A program made the position numbers and the translations under genes. Source: JBAYJY01 sp041664945 (GTDB taxonomy: Bacteria; UBP15; UBA6099). From it: a stretch of 27,141 bases of DNA. Below are positions 1-7,861 of the stretch, piece after piece; position 1 is the first letter of the stretch; each line of letters begins with the position of its first letter. The notes beneath the pieces are model-generated. The model was not told where the DNA came from. It worked only from the letters and a program-made list of their open reading frames with translations, and made no database searches. The stretch lies in assembly GCA_041664945.1 (NCBI GenBank), contig JBAYJY010000050.1:1-27141 (forward strand), given 5' to 3'.

Positions 1-459
1 AACAATGAACGCGCCGACGGCGACAAAAATGAGATAGCAAATAAAGAAATAGATCATGTGCGTGTAGTTCGGGTGCAGGATTTCTTTTTGTGCGCCGTGG
101 CTGAAATAGCCGACGATTGATGTGCCGGCCATGATAATGGCGATGCCGATAAGTTCCTTGGGAACGATTTTTTCTTTCAGAACCAGGAATGAAAACAGAG
201 TGAGGGGTATAAGTCCGAAACCGGCGAAAGCGCCGAAGGTTGAGGCGTTGCCGAGCGTTAGAATCTTGAACGCGATGAATGCGACGACAATTGTCATCAG
301 GGTGCCGATCGTCCAGATGACTCCCCAGCCCCATTTCGCGGCTCGAGAATTTGTTTTCGGCGACCTGTCGATCGCCCACTTCTGTATCCCGAGCCCGAGG
401 TTTTCGAGCGTAGGATTAAGAAGACAAAGAGAGATGAAAAGAATGTATGTTTCGGTCAT
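1..459 (-). CDS. EamA/DMT-superfamily permease, N-terminal part (runs off left edge)
   Basis: A minus-strand frame is open from an ATG at 459 to the window edge, giving 153 residues with no stop, so the gene is cut by the window. The start is supported by a strong GGGAGGGG ribosome binding site just upstream. The protein is very hydrophobic. Likely membrane spans fall near residues 48-70, 78-98, 104-121 and 136-153, with a basic turn (LKEKIVPKELIG) between two of them. That helix-KEK-helix pattern is typical of the EamA half of drug/metabolite transporters (10-helix inner-membrane permeases). The substrate cannot be told. The gene lies downstream of the htrA-like gene on the same strand but is separated from it by a strong terminator, so it is probably a separate transcript. 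Family call is from sequence character; about half the protein is missing. Confidence 0.72.
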   Translation of the reverse strand, partial: MTETYILFISLCLLNPTLENLGLGIQKWAIDRSPKTNSRAAKWGWGVIWTIGTLMTIVVAFIAFKILTLGNASTFGAFAGFGLIPLTLFSFLVLKEKIVPKELIGIAIIMAGTSIVGYFSHGAQKEILHPNYTHMIYFFICYLIFVAVGAFIV

Positions 460-556
460 GACCCCTCCCGGGAGCGACTCGCCGCAATTCACCGCATTCT
501 ACTGTTTATGCTCGCGCCGCGTCAAACTTTTTTTTGGCAGAATGCGCAAACAAAGA

Positions 557-582
557 AAAAGGGGGCTTTTAGGCCCCCTTTT
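557..582 (-). terminator. Rho-independent terminator of the htrA-like gene
   Basis: A perfect 10-bp stem (AAAAGGGGGC at 557-566 and GCCCCCTTTT at 573-582) encloses a 6-nt loop. Read on the minus strand it is followed by a T-rich tail (TTTTTCTTTG). Flanking CAAAGAA/TTCTTTG can extend the stem imperfectly. It lies 40 bp past the stop of the protease gene and separates it from the permease gene. Confidence 0.9.
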
Positions 583-621
583 GATTCTTTGTTAGCGCGG
601 GACATGCCCGCTGGCTGATTC

Positions 622-2118
622 TTATTTTTCAGGGATTTTCAGCACAAGGAACTTGTTGTAGCCGCGCCGTTCGACGACGATCAGAACTTCCGCGCCGGCC
701 TTCGCTTTGTTGATTATGCTGTTGAAGTCGCCGACAGACGCGACCGGTTTGCGGTCGGCCTTGATGATGATGTCGCCCTGCTGGAGATCGGCATCCTCGG
801 CTGCCGTGCCGGGCTCAACGCCCATTACAACAGCTCCCGAAGAAGCCTTCGCTTCGAGTTGCTTGGCGATATCCGGCGTGAGCGTCTTGAGAGTCGCTCC
901 AAGGTTTCGCTTGCTTTCGGACGGCTGCTCGGCGCTTGCGCCGACCTGATCCGGGCGTTCGGCGAGCTTCAGCGAGATCGATTTTTCCCTGCCGTCGCGC
1001 AAAACAGTGAGATTGACCTTCGCGCCGGCGTTGAATTTCGCCACCTCGCGCTGCAACTGCTTGCCGTCCTTGAGTTTGATATCGTTAAGCTTTGTGATGA
1101 TGTCCTCGACCTTGATACCCGCTTTTTCCGCGGGAGTGTCTTCGAGAACGTTTGTGACGAGAACTCCGTCCTGACTCTTCAGATCGTATTGCCGCGCGAG
1201 TTTCTCGTTAATATCCTCGAACATAATGCCGAGGTAGCCGCGGGAAACGTGTCCGGTGTCGATGAGCTTTTCGAAAACATCGCGCGCCATGTTGATGGGA
1301 ATGGCGAATCCAATGCCCATGTAGCCGCCGCTCTGCGAGAAAATGGCGGAGTTGACTCCGATGACCTCGCCGCGAATGTTAACGAGCGGGCCGCCGCTGT
1401 TGCCGGGATTGATCGCGGCGTCGGTCTGCACGAAATTATCATACGGCCCTTGGCCGATTGTTCGGCCGAGCGCGCTGACTATTCCGGCGGTGACCGTGCT
1501 CTCGAACCCGAACGGGTTGCCGACAGCTATCGCCCACTCGCCGACGCGCAGCTTGTCGCTGTCGCCGAGAGAGACTTCCTGCAGTTTCTTTTTCGCATCT
1601 ATTTTTATTACCGCTATGTCCGTCGTCGGGTCCACGCCGATCACCTTGGCTTCGTATTCCTTTTCGTCGCCGTTGAATTTTACGGTGATGTTGTCCGCTT
1701 TATCGATGACGTGGTTGTTCGTGACGATATAGCCGTCCGACCTGATGACGAAGCCGGAGCCGAGACTTTGCTGCTTGAAATTCTGCTGCCGGCCGCCGCC
1801 GGGGCCGCCGAAGTGGTCGAAAAAGTCATTTCCAAAGAATTCCTTGAGGTCCTGACCGTTGAAATTAAACTGAAAATTGCCGCCGCCTTTAACGGTGCGC
1901 GACGTGCTGATGTTGACAACGCTCGGCTTGACCGTTTCGGAAACCTGAATGAAAGCGGATTGCAGATTTTCGGCGGTGACAAGGTGGGGAGCGGAGGCGG
2001 TCTTGCTGTCCGCGGCAGTCAGGCGCGGCAGCAGATTGAAGTGCGCCGCCATGACGATCCCCGCGATCATCCCGATGATCAGCGTTGCGATAAGCGCCAG
2101 CCTTGTTTTTAACTTCAT
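622..2118 (-). CDS. Do-family (DegP/HtrA-like) periplasmic serine endoprotease with two PDZ domains
   Basis: 498 residues, the usual length for DegP/DegQ/MucD proteins. Residues about 5-25 form a signal peptide or membrane anchor. A trypsin-like domain follows with the full triad: His136 (TNNHVID), Asp167 (TTDIAV) and Ser241 (NPGNSGGPL). A glycine-rich, Phe-rich loop (about 78-112) matches the variable LA loop. Two PDZ domains follow, about 290-385 (starting SRGYLGI) and about 405-495. The family degrades or refolds damaged envelope proteins as cage-like oligomers. The ATG overlaps the stop of the upstream response regulator in ATGA, with AAAGGAGATG as ribosome binding site, so the two are translationally coupled. 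A long antisense frame across the gene is a shadow. Family assignment is secure; the choice between DegP, DegQ and MucD is not. Confidence 0.95.
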   Translation of the reverse strand: MKLKTRLALIATLIIGMIAGIVMAAHFNLLPRLTAADSKTASAPHLVTAENLQSAFIQVSETVKPSVVNISTSRTVKGGGNFQFNFNGQDLKEFFGNDFFDHFGGPGGGRQQNFKQQSLGSGFVIRSDGYIVTNNHVIDKADNITVKFNGDEKEYEAKVIGVDPTTDIAVIKIDAKKKLQEVSLGDSDKLRVGEWAIAVGNPFGFESTVTAGIVSALGRTIGQGPYDNFVQTDAAINPGNSGGPLVNIRGEVIGVNSAIFSQSGGYMGIGFAIPINMARDVFEKLIDTGHVSRGYLGIMFEDINEKLARQYDLKSQDGVLVTNVLEDTPAEKAGIKVEDIITKLNDIKLKDGKQLQREVAKFNAGAKVNLTVLRDGREKSISLKLAERPDQVGASAEQPSESKRNLGATLKTLTPDIAKQLEAKASSGAVVMGVEPGTAAEDADLQQGDIIIKADRKPVASVGDFNSIINKAKAGAEVLIVVERRGYNKFLVLKIPEK

Positions 2119-2501
2119 GTTTGATCATCTCCTTTGATGTTTTTGGCGACCGGGGCGACGAGCTGTCGAACGGCGCTTTTGAGAGGATCGAGATTGGCGC
2201 TTTTCTCGATCCACGCCGTCGCATGGTGCGCCCGGAAGTCCATTTTGAATAAAGGGTAAGCGGTGTTGACGATCACCGGCGTTCCGCCGTTGAGCCGGGA
2301 TATTTCTCCTATCACTTCCAATCCGTCTTTCTCCGGCATCCCTATGTCGAGTATCACAAGGTCCGGCTGCGATTCCCTCGTCGCCGTTATTGCGTCGTTC
2401 CCGTCAGTCGCCGTGACTACCTCGTAGCCGTCTCCCTCGAACTCGTCCCGGTACAACTCTCGAATCTCCGGGCTATCGTCTGCTATCAATAATACCGCCA
2501 T
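2115..2501 (-). CDS. Single-domain response regulator (CheY-like receiver)
   Basis: A 128-residue receiver domain with no output domain. Acidic pair Asp8-Asp9, phosphoacceptor Asp52 (LDIGMPEKDG), Thr80 and Lys100 (WIEKS) are all in place, so it should be phosphorylatable. I chose the ATG at 2501 because TAGGAGAAAGGG lies just upstream; an upstream in-frame ATG at 2528 would add nine residues (MSLDRRKGN) without domain support. No histidine kinase is in the window. It is coupled by a 4-bp overlap to the htrA-like protease gene, which suggests co-expression and perhaps a shared envelope-stress role; that link is inference. Residues after about 115 form a short tail (VAKNIKGDDQT). Confidence 0.92.
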   Translation of the reverse strand: MAVLLIADDSPEIRELYRDEFEGDGYEVVTATDGNDAITATRESQPDLVILDIGMPEKDGLEVIGEISRLNGGTPVIVNTAYPLFKMDFRAHHATAWIEKSANLDPLKSAVRQLVAPVAKNIKGDDQT

Positions 2502-2728
2502 ATTTCCCTTTCTCCTATCTAAAGACACCTTCCGCGATGAAATGTTCCCGAAAACTTAATTCTTGCGATTCCCGCGAGCATCCTTTTTTCCGAATTTTTC
2601 AGATCTCTAAATATTCACATTTTAATATAATCCGGTTACGAACGCCCGGCCGGACCATATACAGAATAATAGAATCTCACGACTTTTGGTTAAAATCCTA
2701 AAATATCTTCGAATTTTGAGCTTGATAG

Positions 2729-4357
2729 TTATTCTTTTTCTCCGAAGACTTGCGCCGTGTAAACCTGAAAGCGGCAGCCCTGCTTCCACGCGTCGGGCGA
2801 CAGGCCGGCTTTCATTGCGAGGTTCGACAGCATAGTGTCCCGGTCCCAGCCCTGTTCCGGCGCCACCTGCGGCAGAAACGTTGCCCGGTTATAGCCTTTT
2901 TCGAGGATAACGCCATGCTTGCCCACCTCGATATCATCGTACGAGTCTACATATTTCGGCTCCGACAGCACGGAGATTTCGATGTCGATTTTGGGAAGTT
3001 CGTCGGGCCGCACGCGTGGAAACCGCGGGTCCTGAGTGGCTGAAACCACCGCCTGCCGCGCGACGATATCCTTCAGGGGCGTGTCCGCTTCGAACCATCC
3101 CATGCAGCCGCGCAGCATCCCGTTCTCGTTCAGAGTGACGAAAACGCCGTGCTTTTTATCAAGCTGCCGGTTGCTCGTGTCCGGCTTAAAAGGGCTTCCT
3201 GTCAGTATGTACGCTTCGAGCGCTTTTCTCGCTATTTTGAGCAGTTCTTTTTGCGAGGCTTCGTCGAGATCGCCGGGGAACTGAGGTTTCATTTTTTTCT
3301 CCTTGTCGGGAGCCGGGGCATTCGCCGCCGACTTTACGGTTTTAGATTCAACTTTTTGATTTTTGCCTTTTTTATCGGTGAGAACAGCCGCCATATATCC
3401 GACAACGCCGTTGCCTGTCGGGCCAAAAGTGTCCTGCGAGGTTGCGTGCTTGAGGATGCGCGCTTCGTCCGCGCCGAGCGCTTTTGCCGCGCGGATCACC
3501 GCCTGCACGGCGCCGTAGCCGCACAACCGGCGTCCGGACGGGTCGTCCTGCATAAGGCGCGCTATCCCGGCTGCGTCCAGCAGCCGTACGTGGCTGATCA
3601 TCTCGGCGTCGAGCTTGTTCGCCTCATCCTGCTGCCAGAAGTGCGACATGTCCGTGCTCGCGACGAGAAGAACATTTTTGCCTTTAAGAACTTTCGCGAG
3701 CGCGTCCGCGAGGATGTTGATGTTCTCCGCGGTCTGGCTGCCGAAAAGAACGGGGACTAACTTGAAGCCGGGCAGAACGCGCTGAAGGAATGGAAGCTGG
3801 TTGTCGAGCGAGTGTTCGCCCGTGAACAGTTCCGGATTGTGTTTAATATTCGGGTTGGCGGCGATGAGCGCCCCGGTCATATCGCTGTCGATAGGGATGT
3901 CGCCGAGCGGCGTTCGAAAGGAGCCTTCCTTGAAGACGGCGATTCCGGAGTCATACTTGCCGTGCGAAAACCCGATGACGACAACGGCGTCAAAGCGCAG
4001 GCCCTGGAGTTGCTTATAGGCGTACGCGGCGACGGGCGCGGAGTATTGATAGCCGGCGTGCGGAGCAATGACGGCGTCGATTCTTCCGGCGATGTTTTCT
4101 TTTTGGGCTTTGGCGAGATAACCGTCGATCATATCGCGGAGCTCAGCGGGATTGTTCGGGTACCAGCGGCCTGCGCTCGTGCAGGTGAAAACAGGCTTCT
4201 CGGCCGCCGGCGCGGCGGCGTTCTTGCCCTTATTGGCGGCGGCGGCCGGGTTCGCGGGAGACTTTGGTTTCGCGCAAGCGCCTGCGGCGAACGCCGTAAA
4301 GGTGAGCGCGAGCGCCAGCGCTATCGCTTTTATCTTCAACCTATTCACCCCTGACAT
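2729..4357 (-). CDS. Memo-AMMECR1 fusion protein with lipoprotein signal peptide (AmmeMemoRadiSam proteins B and A)
   Basis: 542 residues from the ATG at 4357, which overlaps the end of the upstream SRPBCC gene by 13 bp. Longer upstream starts would read through that gene in another frame and were rejected. Residues 7-28 look like a lipoprotein signal peptide: basic n-region, hydrophobic core, then AGAC with Cys28, followed by an Ala/Pro/Lys-rich linker. Residues about 55-328 are a Memo domain: APHAGY (His100), GFSHGK (His132), EHSLDNQ (181-187), STDMSHF (His239) and LCGYGA (Cys279) match the putative metal/active-site positions of MEMO1. Residues about 355-540 are an AMMECR1 domain with LRGCMGW (415-421). 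These domains are known as parts A and B of a system with a radical SAM protein; no radical SAM gene is visible here. The reaction is unknown. Confidence 0.9.
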   Translation of the reverse strand: MSGVNRLKIKAIALALALTFTAFAAGACAKPKSPANPAAAANKGKNAAAPAAEKPVFTCTSAGRWYPNNPAELRDMIDGYLAKAQKENIAGRIDAVIAPHAGYQYSAPVAAYAYKQLQGLRFDAVVVIGFSHGKYDSGIAVFKEGSFRTPLGDIPIDSDMTGALIAANPNIKHNPELFTGEHSLDNQLPFLQRVLPGFKLVPVLFGSQTAENINILADALAKVLKGKNVLLVASTDMSHFWQQDEANKLDAEMISHVRLLDAAGIARLMQDDPSGRRLCGYGAVQAVIRAAKALGADEARILKHATSQDTFGPTGNGVVGYMAAVLTDKKGKNQKVESKTVKSAANAPAPDKEKKMKPQFPGDLDEASQKELLKIARKALEAYILTGSPFKPDTSNRQLDKKHGVFVTLNENGMLRGCMGWFEADTPLKDIVARQAVVSATQDPRFPRVRPDELPKIDIEISVLSEPKYVDSYDDIEVGKHGVILEKGYNRATFLPQVAPEQGWDRDTMLSNLAMKAGLSPDAWKQGCRFQVYTAQVFGEKE

Positions 4358-4821
4358 TCGCTCTTTTCCGCTTTTTTTTTCAGGCCGTTCAACAGCGATT
4401 CGTTGTTCTTTTTCATTATCCCGTCGATGATTCTGCCTATCAGAGGGTTCATCAGGGGGTGTTCGATTTCGTAGTCGACTTCCATTATCATTTCGGAGCC
4501 TTTGCCGTGCGGCTTGAAATGCCATGTTCCCTTCAGGTATTTGAAATTTCCGCGGCCGTCGGGCGCGCAGGTGAAGTTACAGCATTTTTTCGCGTCGTCC
4601 CAGCGGTCCTCCTGCACCCACGTCATGTAGTGCGTCTGCGTTATCAGCTTCGCTCCGGCCGTCCACTCCGCTTTCACGAACTTCCCGTCGTCAGATTTTT
4701 CGAGCGCCTGAATCTTTTTCAGATTGGGGAACACTTCGGGAAAAGACATCACATCGTGTCCCATTTCGTAAAGCTTTTCGAGCGGCGCCGAAGAAACGAT
4801 TCGCGTTTTGATTTTACCCAT
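4345..4821 (-). CDS. SRPBCC/START-like (polyketide cyclase/COQ10-type) domain protein
   Basis: 158 residues, about the length of one helix-grip domain. The opening (KIKTRIVSSAPLEKLYEMGHD, then FPEVFPNLKKIQALE) is typical of COQ10/cyclase-type SRPBCC proteins. The alternating strands end in a long C-terminal helix (PLIGRIIDGIMKKNNESLLNGLKKK), as in this fold. No signal peptide, so probably cytoplasmic. Such domains bind hydrophobic ligands; the ligand here is unknown. AGGAGCTGCCG precedes the ATG. Its 3' end overlaps the Memo-AMMECR1 gene by 13 bp, so both are likely made from one message. The COQ10 label describes the fold only; a role in quinone biosynthesis is not supported. Confidence 0.8.
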   Translation of the reverse strand: MGKIKTRIVSSAPLEKLYEMGHDVMSFPEVFPNLKKIQALEKSDDGKFVKAEWTAGAKLITQTHYMTWVQEDRWDDAKKCCNFTCAPDGRGNFKYLKGTWHFKPHGKGSEMIMEVDYEIEHPLMNPLIGRIIDGIMKKNNESLLNGLKKKAEKSECQG

Positions 4822-4853
4822 CGGCAGCTCCTATTCAGGTTTTTATGTTGTCC

Positions 4854-4866
4854 GGTATATTATACC
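4854..4866 (-). promoter_or_regulatory. Possible -10 box within a 13-bp palindrome
   Basis: GGTATATTATACC is a perfect palindrome about a central T. Read on the minus strand it contains TATAAT (4864-4859), about 38 bp upstream of the SRPBCC start codon, a sensible place for a promoter. The only good -35 match, TTGACT, is 22 nt away, longer than the usual 16-18. It could be a promoter, an operator overlapping one, or chance. Confidence 0.35.
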
Positions 4867-5000
4867 AAAGAAGGATGAAAATGGTTAGTCAAATATGTCG
4901 AAGGGTATATTTTAGGCGAAAATTAGCAGGGAAGGCTTGAACCCCGCCTTGTCCTCTTGCAAATATATCAGCGATTGCGCAAATGACTCGTTGAGGCCGC

Positions 5001-5471
5001 TCAGATGCCGCTGAGGCGCAAGTCGATCAATGCGCTGACTCCCACGCCTTCGACTCGGTTGAACTTCAACGGGTTTATCGAGTCGCTCGGCACGAAAACC
5101 TCGACGTCGAGGTTCTTCATGGTGAATTTTGTCTCGATCTGAACTACCGCCTTCACTTTATCCACGAGTTCTTTCGGGCCGGTGACCTGCACGGCGCCCG
5201 CGCGCGCTCCTGAACCCAGCGCTATCACGGGAACGACCTTCGTTTCCGCTTGCTCCGGCACGCCCTTGTTGAGCGTCACAGTGTTAATGAAATCATTGAT
5301 TTGTTTCGAGAGCCCGTCTGTCAGCAATACGATCGCTGCGCCTTTCAGAACCTGGCCAAGTTTCCCGTTCAGAGCATCGCTGAGTTTTGCCGCTTTCGGC
5401 GTCGATCCGGCAAATATGGCGACTATCAGTATGACTGAAGCAATTATCCCCGCTTTTTTGAATTTTTTCAT
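5001..5471 (-). CDS. Small exported protein of unknown function
   Basis: 156 residues with a clear Sec-type N-terminus: MKKFKKAG, a hydrophobic core (about residues 8-21), then AGSTPKAAK as a possible cleavage region. GGAGGCGGG sits just before the ATG, so the start is good. The rest has no membrane spans and no cysteine, and mixes hydrophobic stretches with charged segments. I do not recognise the family. It is divergently oriented from the exonuclease gene across a 214-bp spacer. Its stop is about 180 bp from the SRPBCC start on the same strand, so co-transcription is possible but not shown. Likely periplasmic or membrane-associated. Confidence 0.75.
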   Translation of the reverse strand: MKKFKKAGIIASVILIVAIFAGSTPKAAKLSDALNGKLGQVLKGAAIVLLTDGLSKQINDFINTVTLNKGVPEQAETKVVPVIALGSGARAGAVQVTGPKELVDKVKAVVQIETKFTMKNLDVEVFVPSDSINPLKFNRVEGVGVSALIDLRLSGI

Positions 5472-5685
5472 TTTCCCGCCTCCACAGTTTATACGTCATT
5501 TATATTTTCCACTTATATATGCCTTTTATTTCCCTATCCTTACAATCGAACGGTAATTTGTCTGCCGACACGGCATGCCGGGTATTTCCTTTGAAGCTAC
5601 CTATCGCATTTCAATTATTGATATAACCACGGCAGACTGTATAATTGTTCACTTATCAAGGGCCGGTTATTATCAAAGTTAATCA

Positions 5686-6549
5686 ATGGCAGGCAAAATG
5701 ATACAAATAGGAGAAAGCAAACCGGAGGCCGGCTCGAAGTCGAGGGGAGGAATGCTGGCGGACACCCGCGACATGCTCCGCGCATATCCTGAAGGATTGA
5801 CGGCGAAAAGGATAGCCCGAAAGCTTTTGCATCTGGCGAATGCGCCCGGTCCGATTGCAAACGTTCTCGTTTCGGAAATACTCGGCGATCGCCCTGAATT
5901 CGAATTCAGAGAGAACAAATGGCATCTTTCGCCTCGCGACGCCGTGTCGCTGGACGCCGCCGAGTTCGTTGTAGTCGATGTGGAGACCACCGGCGGGCGG
6001 CCGACGAACAACAGGGTCATCGAATTAGCCGCGTTTCGCGTTTCGGCAGGTAGAATTTCGGAAAGCATGACGACGCTTATTAATCCGCGCCAGCTGATCC
6101 CGTTCGACATTACCTGCCTGACCGGAATTCGAAACGAGCATGTGGCCGACGCGCCGTTCGCCGAAGAAGTCATGCCCGGTTTCATGAATTTTCTCGGCGA
6201 CGCCGTTTTCGTGGCGCATTGCGCGCGGTTCGACTTCGGATTTCTGAACGCTGAAGCGGCGAGATGCGGGCTGCCGCCGATCTGCAATGAGGTTGTGTGC
6301 ACGGTGAAGCTCGCGAGGCGCTCGTTTCCCGGCGAGAATTCATACGGTTTGGACCGGATGATAGAACGGTTTTCAATCGAGATCGACCCGAAGGAGCGCC
6401 ACCGCGGCCACGGAGACGCATGGGCCGCCTCCAAGCTGCTTCTTCTCTGCCTCGACCGTCTGCGCGAAGCCGGTTCGGGAACTCTCGACGAGTTGCTCAC
6501 AGTAGTTGCGATGCCGCCCAAACGCGCGGCGAAAATTCTCGGTTTCTAA
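5686..6549 (+). CDS. DnaQ-like DEDDh 3'-5' exonuclease (Pol III epsilon-type domain)
   Basis: 287 residues. The exonuclease domain spans about 92-255 with all five catalytic positions: Asp98 and Glu100 (VVDVETTGG), Asp183 (HCARFDFGFL), His239 and Asp244 (HRGHGDAWA). The family removes nucleotides from DNA or RNA 3' ends using two metal ions. Residues about 25-82 precede it and look like a small helical, possibly winged-helix domain (KRIARKLLHLANAPGPIANVL); this is weaker. No good ribosome binding site precedes the first ATG. Alternatives are Met5 (5698) and Met23 (5752); the latter has GGGGAGGA immediately before it, though very close, so the true N-terminus is uncertain. There is no polymerase-binding tail as in DnaQ, so the proofreading subunit is not implied. 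The gene ends 4 bp before the inverted-repeat element. Confidence 0.88.
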   Translation: MAGKMIQIGESKPEAGSKSRGGMLADTRDMLRAYPEGLTAKRIARKLLHLANAPGPIANVLVSEILGDRPEFEFRENKWHLSPRDAVSLDAAEFVVVDVETTGGRPTNNRVIELAAFRVSAGRISESMTTLINPRQLIPFDITCLTGIRNEHVADAPFAEEVMPGFMNFLGDAVFVAHCARFDFGFLNAEAARCGLPPICNEVVCTVKLARRSFPGENSYGLDRMIERFSIEIDPKERHRGHGDAWAASKLLLLCLDRLREAGSGTLDELLTVVAMPPKRAAKILGF

Positions 6550-6553
6550 CATA

Positions 6554-6630
6554 TTAAATAGGGACAGTCACCGGTTTCTTATTTCATACTTATCGGGAAT
6601 AAACAAAAACCGGTGACTGTCCCTATTTAA
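6554..6630. repeat. Perfect 24-bp inverted repeat (REPIN/MITE-like element)
   Basis: Arms at 6554-6577 and 6607-6630 are exact reverse complements over 24 bp, around a 29-nt AT-rich centre. The core of the left arm reads AGGGACAGTCACCGG. It starts 4 bp after the exonuclease stop codon and codes for nothing. Extragenic elements of this kind (REP doublets) are mobilised in trans by IS200-like REP-associated tyrosine transposases in other genomes; no such gene is in this window, so that link is inference. It has no T-rich tail, and a separate standard terminator follows it, so termination is not its likely role. Confidence 0.85.
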
Positions 6631-6639
6631 ATCACAAAA

Positions 6640-6671
6640 AAAAGCGGCGGGGTGGAAACCCCGCCGCTTTT
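6640..6671. terminator. Bidirectional Rho-independent terminator
   Basis: A perfect 13-bp stem (AAAAGCGGCGGGG at 6640-6652 and CCCCGCCGCTTTT at 6659-6671) has a 6-nt loop, TGGAAA. On the plus strand it is followed by TTTTGTTTTT and on the minus strand by a run of T. It lies between the converging exonuclease and secreted-protein genes and can serve both. Confidence 0.92.
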
Positions 6672-6698
6672 GTTTTTAAGCTTTGCCTGCGAAACCGC

Positions 6699-7778
6699 TT
6701 ATTTCACTGTGTATCCGTAGCTGTTCTTGTACAGCGTCAGGAAGTGTGAGCAGTTGAGCGGGATGGGCATGAATGAATCGAGAGACGCATTCGCCGCGGT
6801 GAGAACGATGACGCGGACATAACCCGACGGATTGTCGCCGAGCGCCGCAAGTTTGATGCTTCCGGAGAATTTGCCGCCGTCGGCTTTTCCCGCCGGTTCC
6901 GCGTCAAACAGAAGGCCTTCGGCGAAATTGCCGCCCATGAGCTTCTGAATGTTCAGAACGAGCATGCCTGTTACCATGACGTTGTCGATTTTCTCTTTGC
7001 CGATCTTTTTAACAACTTCGGCGCCTGCTTCGAGAATCATCGGCATGAACTTTTCCTGAACCGCTTTTTCCTTCGCGAGCGGGAGGTTGACCCAGAGTTT
7101 TCCGACCATGAGGCCTTCGCCCTGTTCCTGGTCCGGGTTGGTGATCTTGATTCCGTAGAGCTGGATGTAAGCCGGATCGATTGTGCCGCCGTCGATCTTG
7201 CCCTGTACGTTGTAGGAAACAAAAAGGCTCGTGCCGTCTGTGCCGGCGGAAACGCCGATGATGTCGGCATTGTCCGCGACGATGTCCGCGGAGTTGTCCA
7301 TATCCGAGATCGCGTTAACTTGATAGGTTGTGGAGGAAATCGTGTTCGATGTTACGTTTCCGTTTGAATCTTCAATGCGGATGATGAAATCGATTTTCGT
7401 GCCTGCCGCCTGCGCGGGAATCTGGCCGGAGAAAACTCCGTCCGCTCCGCCGCTCATCGAGGCTTCGTTGCCCTTTGTGTAATCGCCGTTGACGAAATAA
7501 ATGATCTTTACGGCTGTGATCTTCGATTCGCCGTCTTCGTCCGTGAAGGTGATTTTTGCCTTCACATCGCAGGTGCCATTCGCAGCGGGAGCTGTGAAAT
7601 CAACCTTATCGATCGTGGCGAAAGTCGTCTTCATGATGTTTCCGAAGGCGTCCTCTTCTTCAGCCTCGTCTCCCCATGAATCCTGCGCCATCGCGGGGTT
7701 CGTGAAAACCGGGGCCGTGGCGAAAGACATTCCAAACAACAGCGCGAACATTACTACCAAAAACAGTTTGCTTTTCAT
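6699..7778 (-). CDS. Large secreted protein of unknown function
   Basis: 359 residues with a textbook signal peptide (MKSKLFLVVMFALLF core, probable cleavage after NPAMA near residue 31), followed by an acidic stretch (DSWGDEAEEEDAFG). AAAGGAG lies 7 nt before the ATG. Residues about 55-155 are rich in strands and in the pattern T/D-x-D-x-G-x-S and resemble an Ig-like or filamin-type sandwich (AKITFTDEDGESKITAV, then IRIEDSNGNVTSNT), as seen in cell-surface and periplasmic proteins. The remainder (about 160-359) resembles nothing I know; it has two cysteines overall (near 69 and in LNCSHF). Probably periplasmic or surface-exposed. Convergent with the exonuclease gene; its leader holds the possible RNA structure at 7862-7931. 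Confidence 0.85.
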   Translation of the reverse strand: MKSKLFLVVMFALLFGMSFATAPVFTNPAMAQDSWGDEAEEEDAFGNIMKTTFATIDKVDFTAPAANGTCDVKAKITFTDEDGESKITAVKIIYFVNGDYTKGNEASMSGGADGVFSGQIPAQAAGTKIDFIIRIEDSNGNVTSNTISSTTYQVNAISDMDNSADIVADNADIIGVSAGTDGTSLFVSYNVQGKIDGGTIDPAYIQLYGIKITNPDQEQGEGLMVGKLWVNLPLAKEKAVQEKFMPMILEAGAEVVKKIGKEKIDNVMVTGMLVLNIQKLMGGNFAEGLLFDAEPAGKADGGKFSGSIKLAALGDNPSGYVRVIVLTAANASLDSFMPIPLNCSHFLTLYKNSYGYTVK

Positions 7779-7861
7779 TCAGTGTCTCCTTTCGTTTTCT
7801 CCTTCGAATTTAACTGCGATTATTTTATTTTCAAGGCAAATAGCCTGAAGATAAAAATTGT

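Noticed and set aside
859..2112. 417-residue plus-strand open frame opposite the protease gene
   Set aside because: The minus-strand frame encodes a complete Do protease with all catalytic residues; the opposite frame has no recognisable domain and is the usual antisense shadow in GC-rich DNA.
4358..4525. N-terminal extension of the Memo-AMMECR1 gene
   Set aside because: It would be a charged, low-complexity 56-residue leader read within the SRPBCC gene, and it would bury the lipoprotein signal peptide.
2729..5471. A radical SAM gene to complete an AmmeMemoRadiSam set
   Set aside because: I looked for a CxxxCxxC-bearing frame around the Memo-AMMECR1 gene and in the rest of the window and found none.
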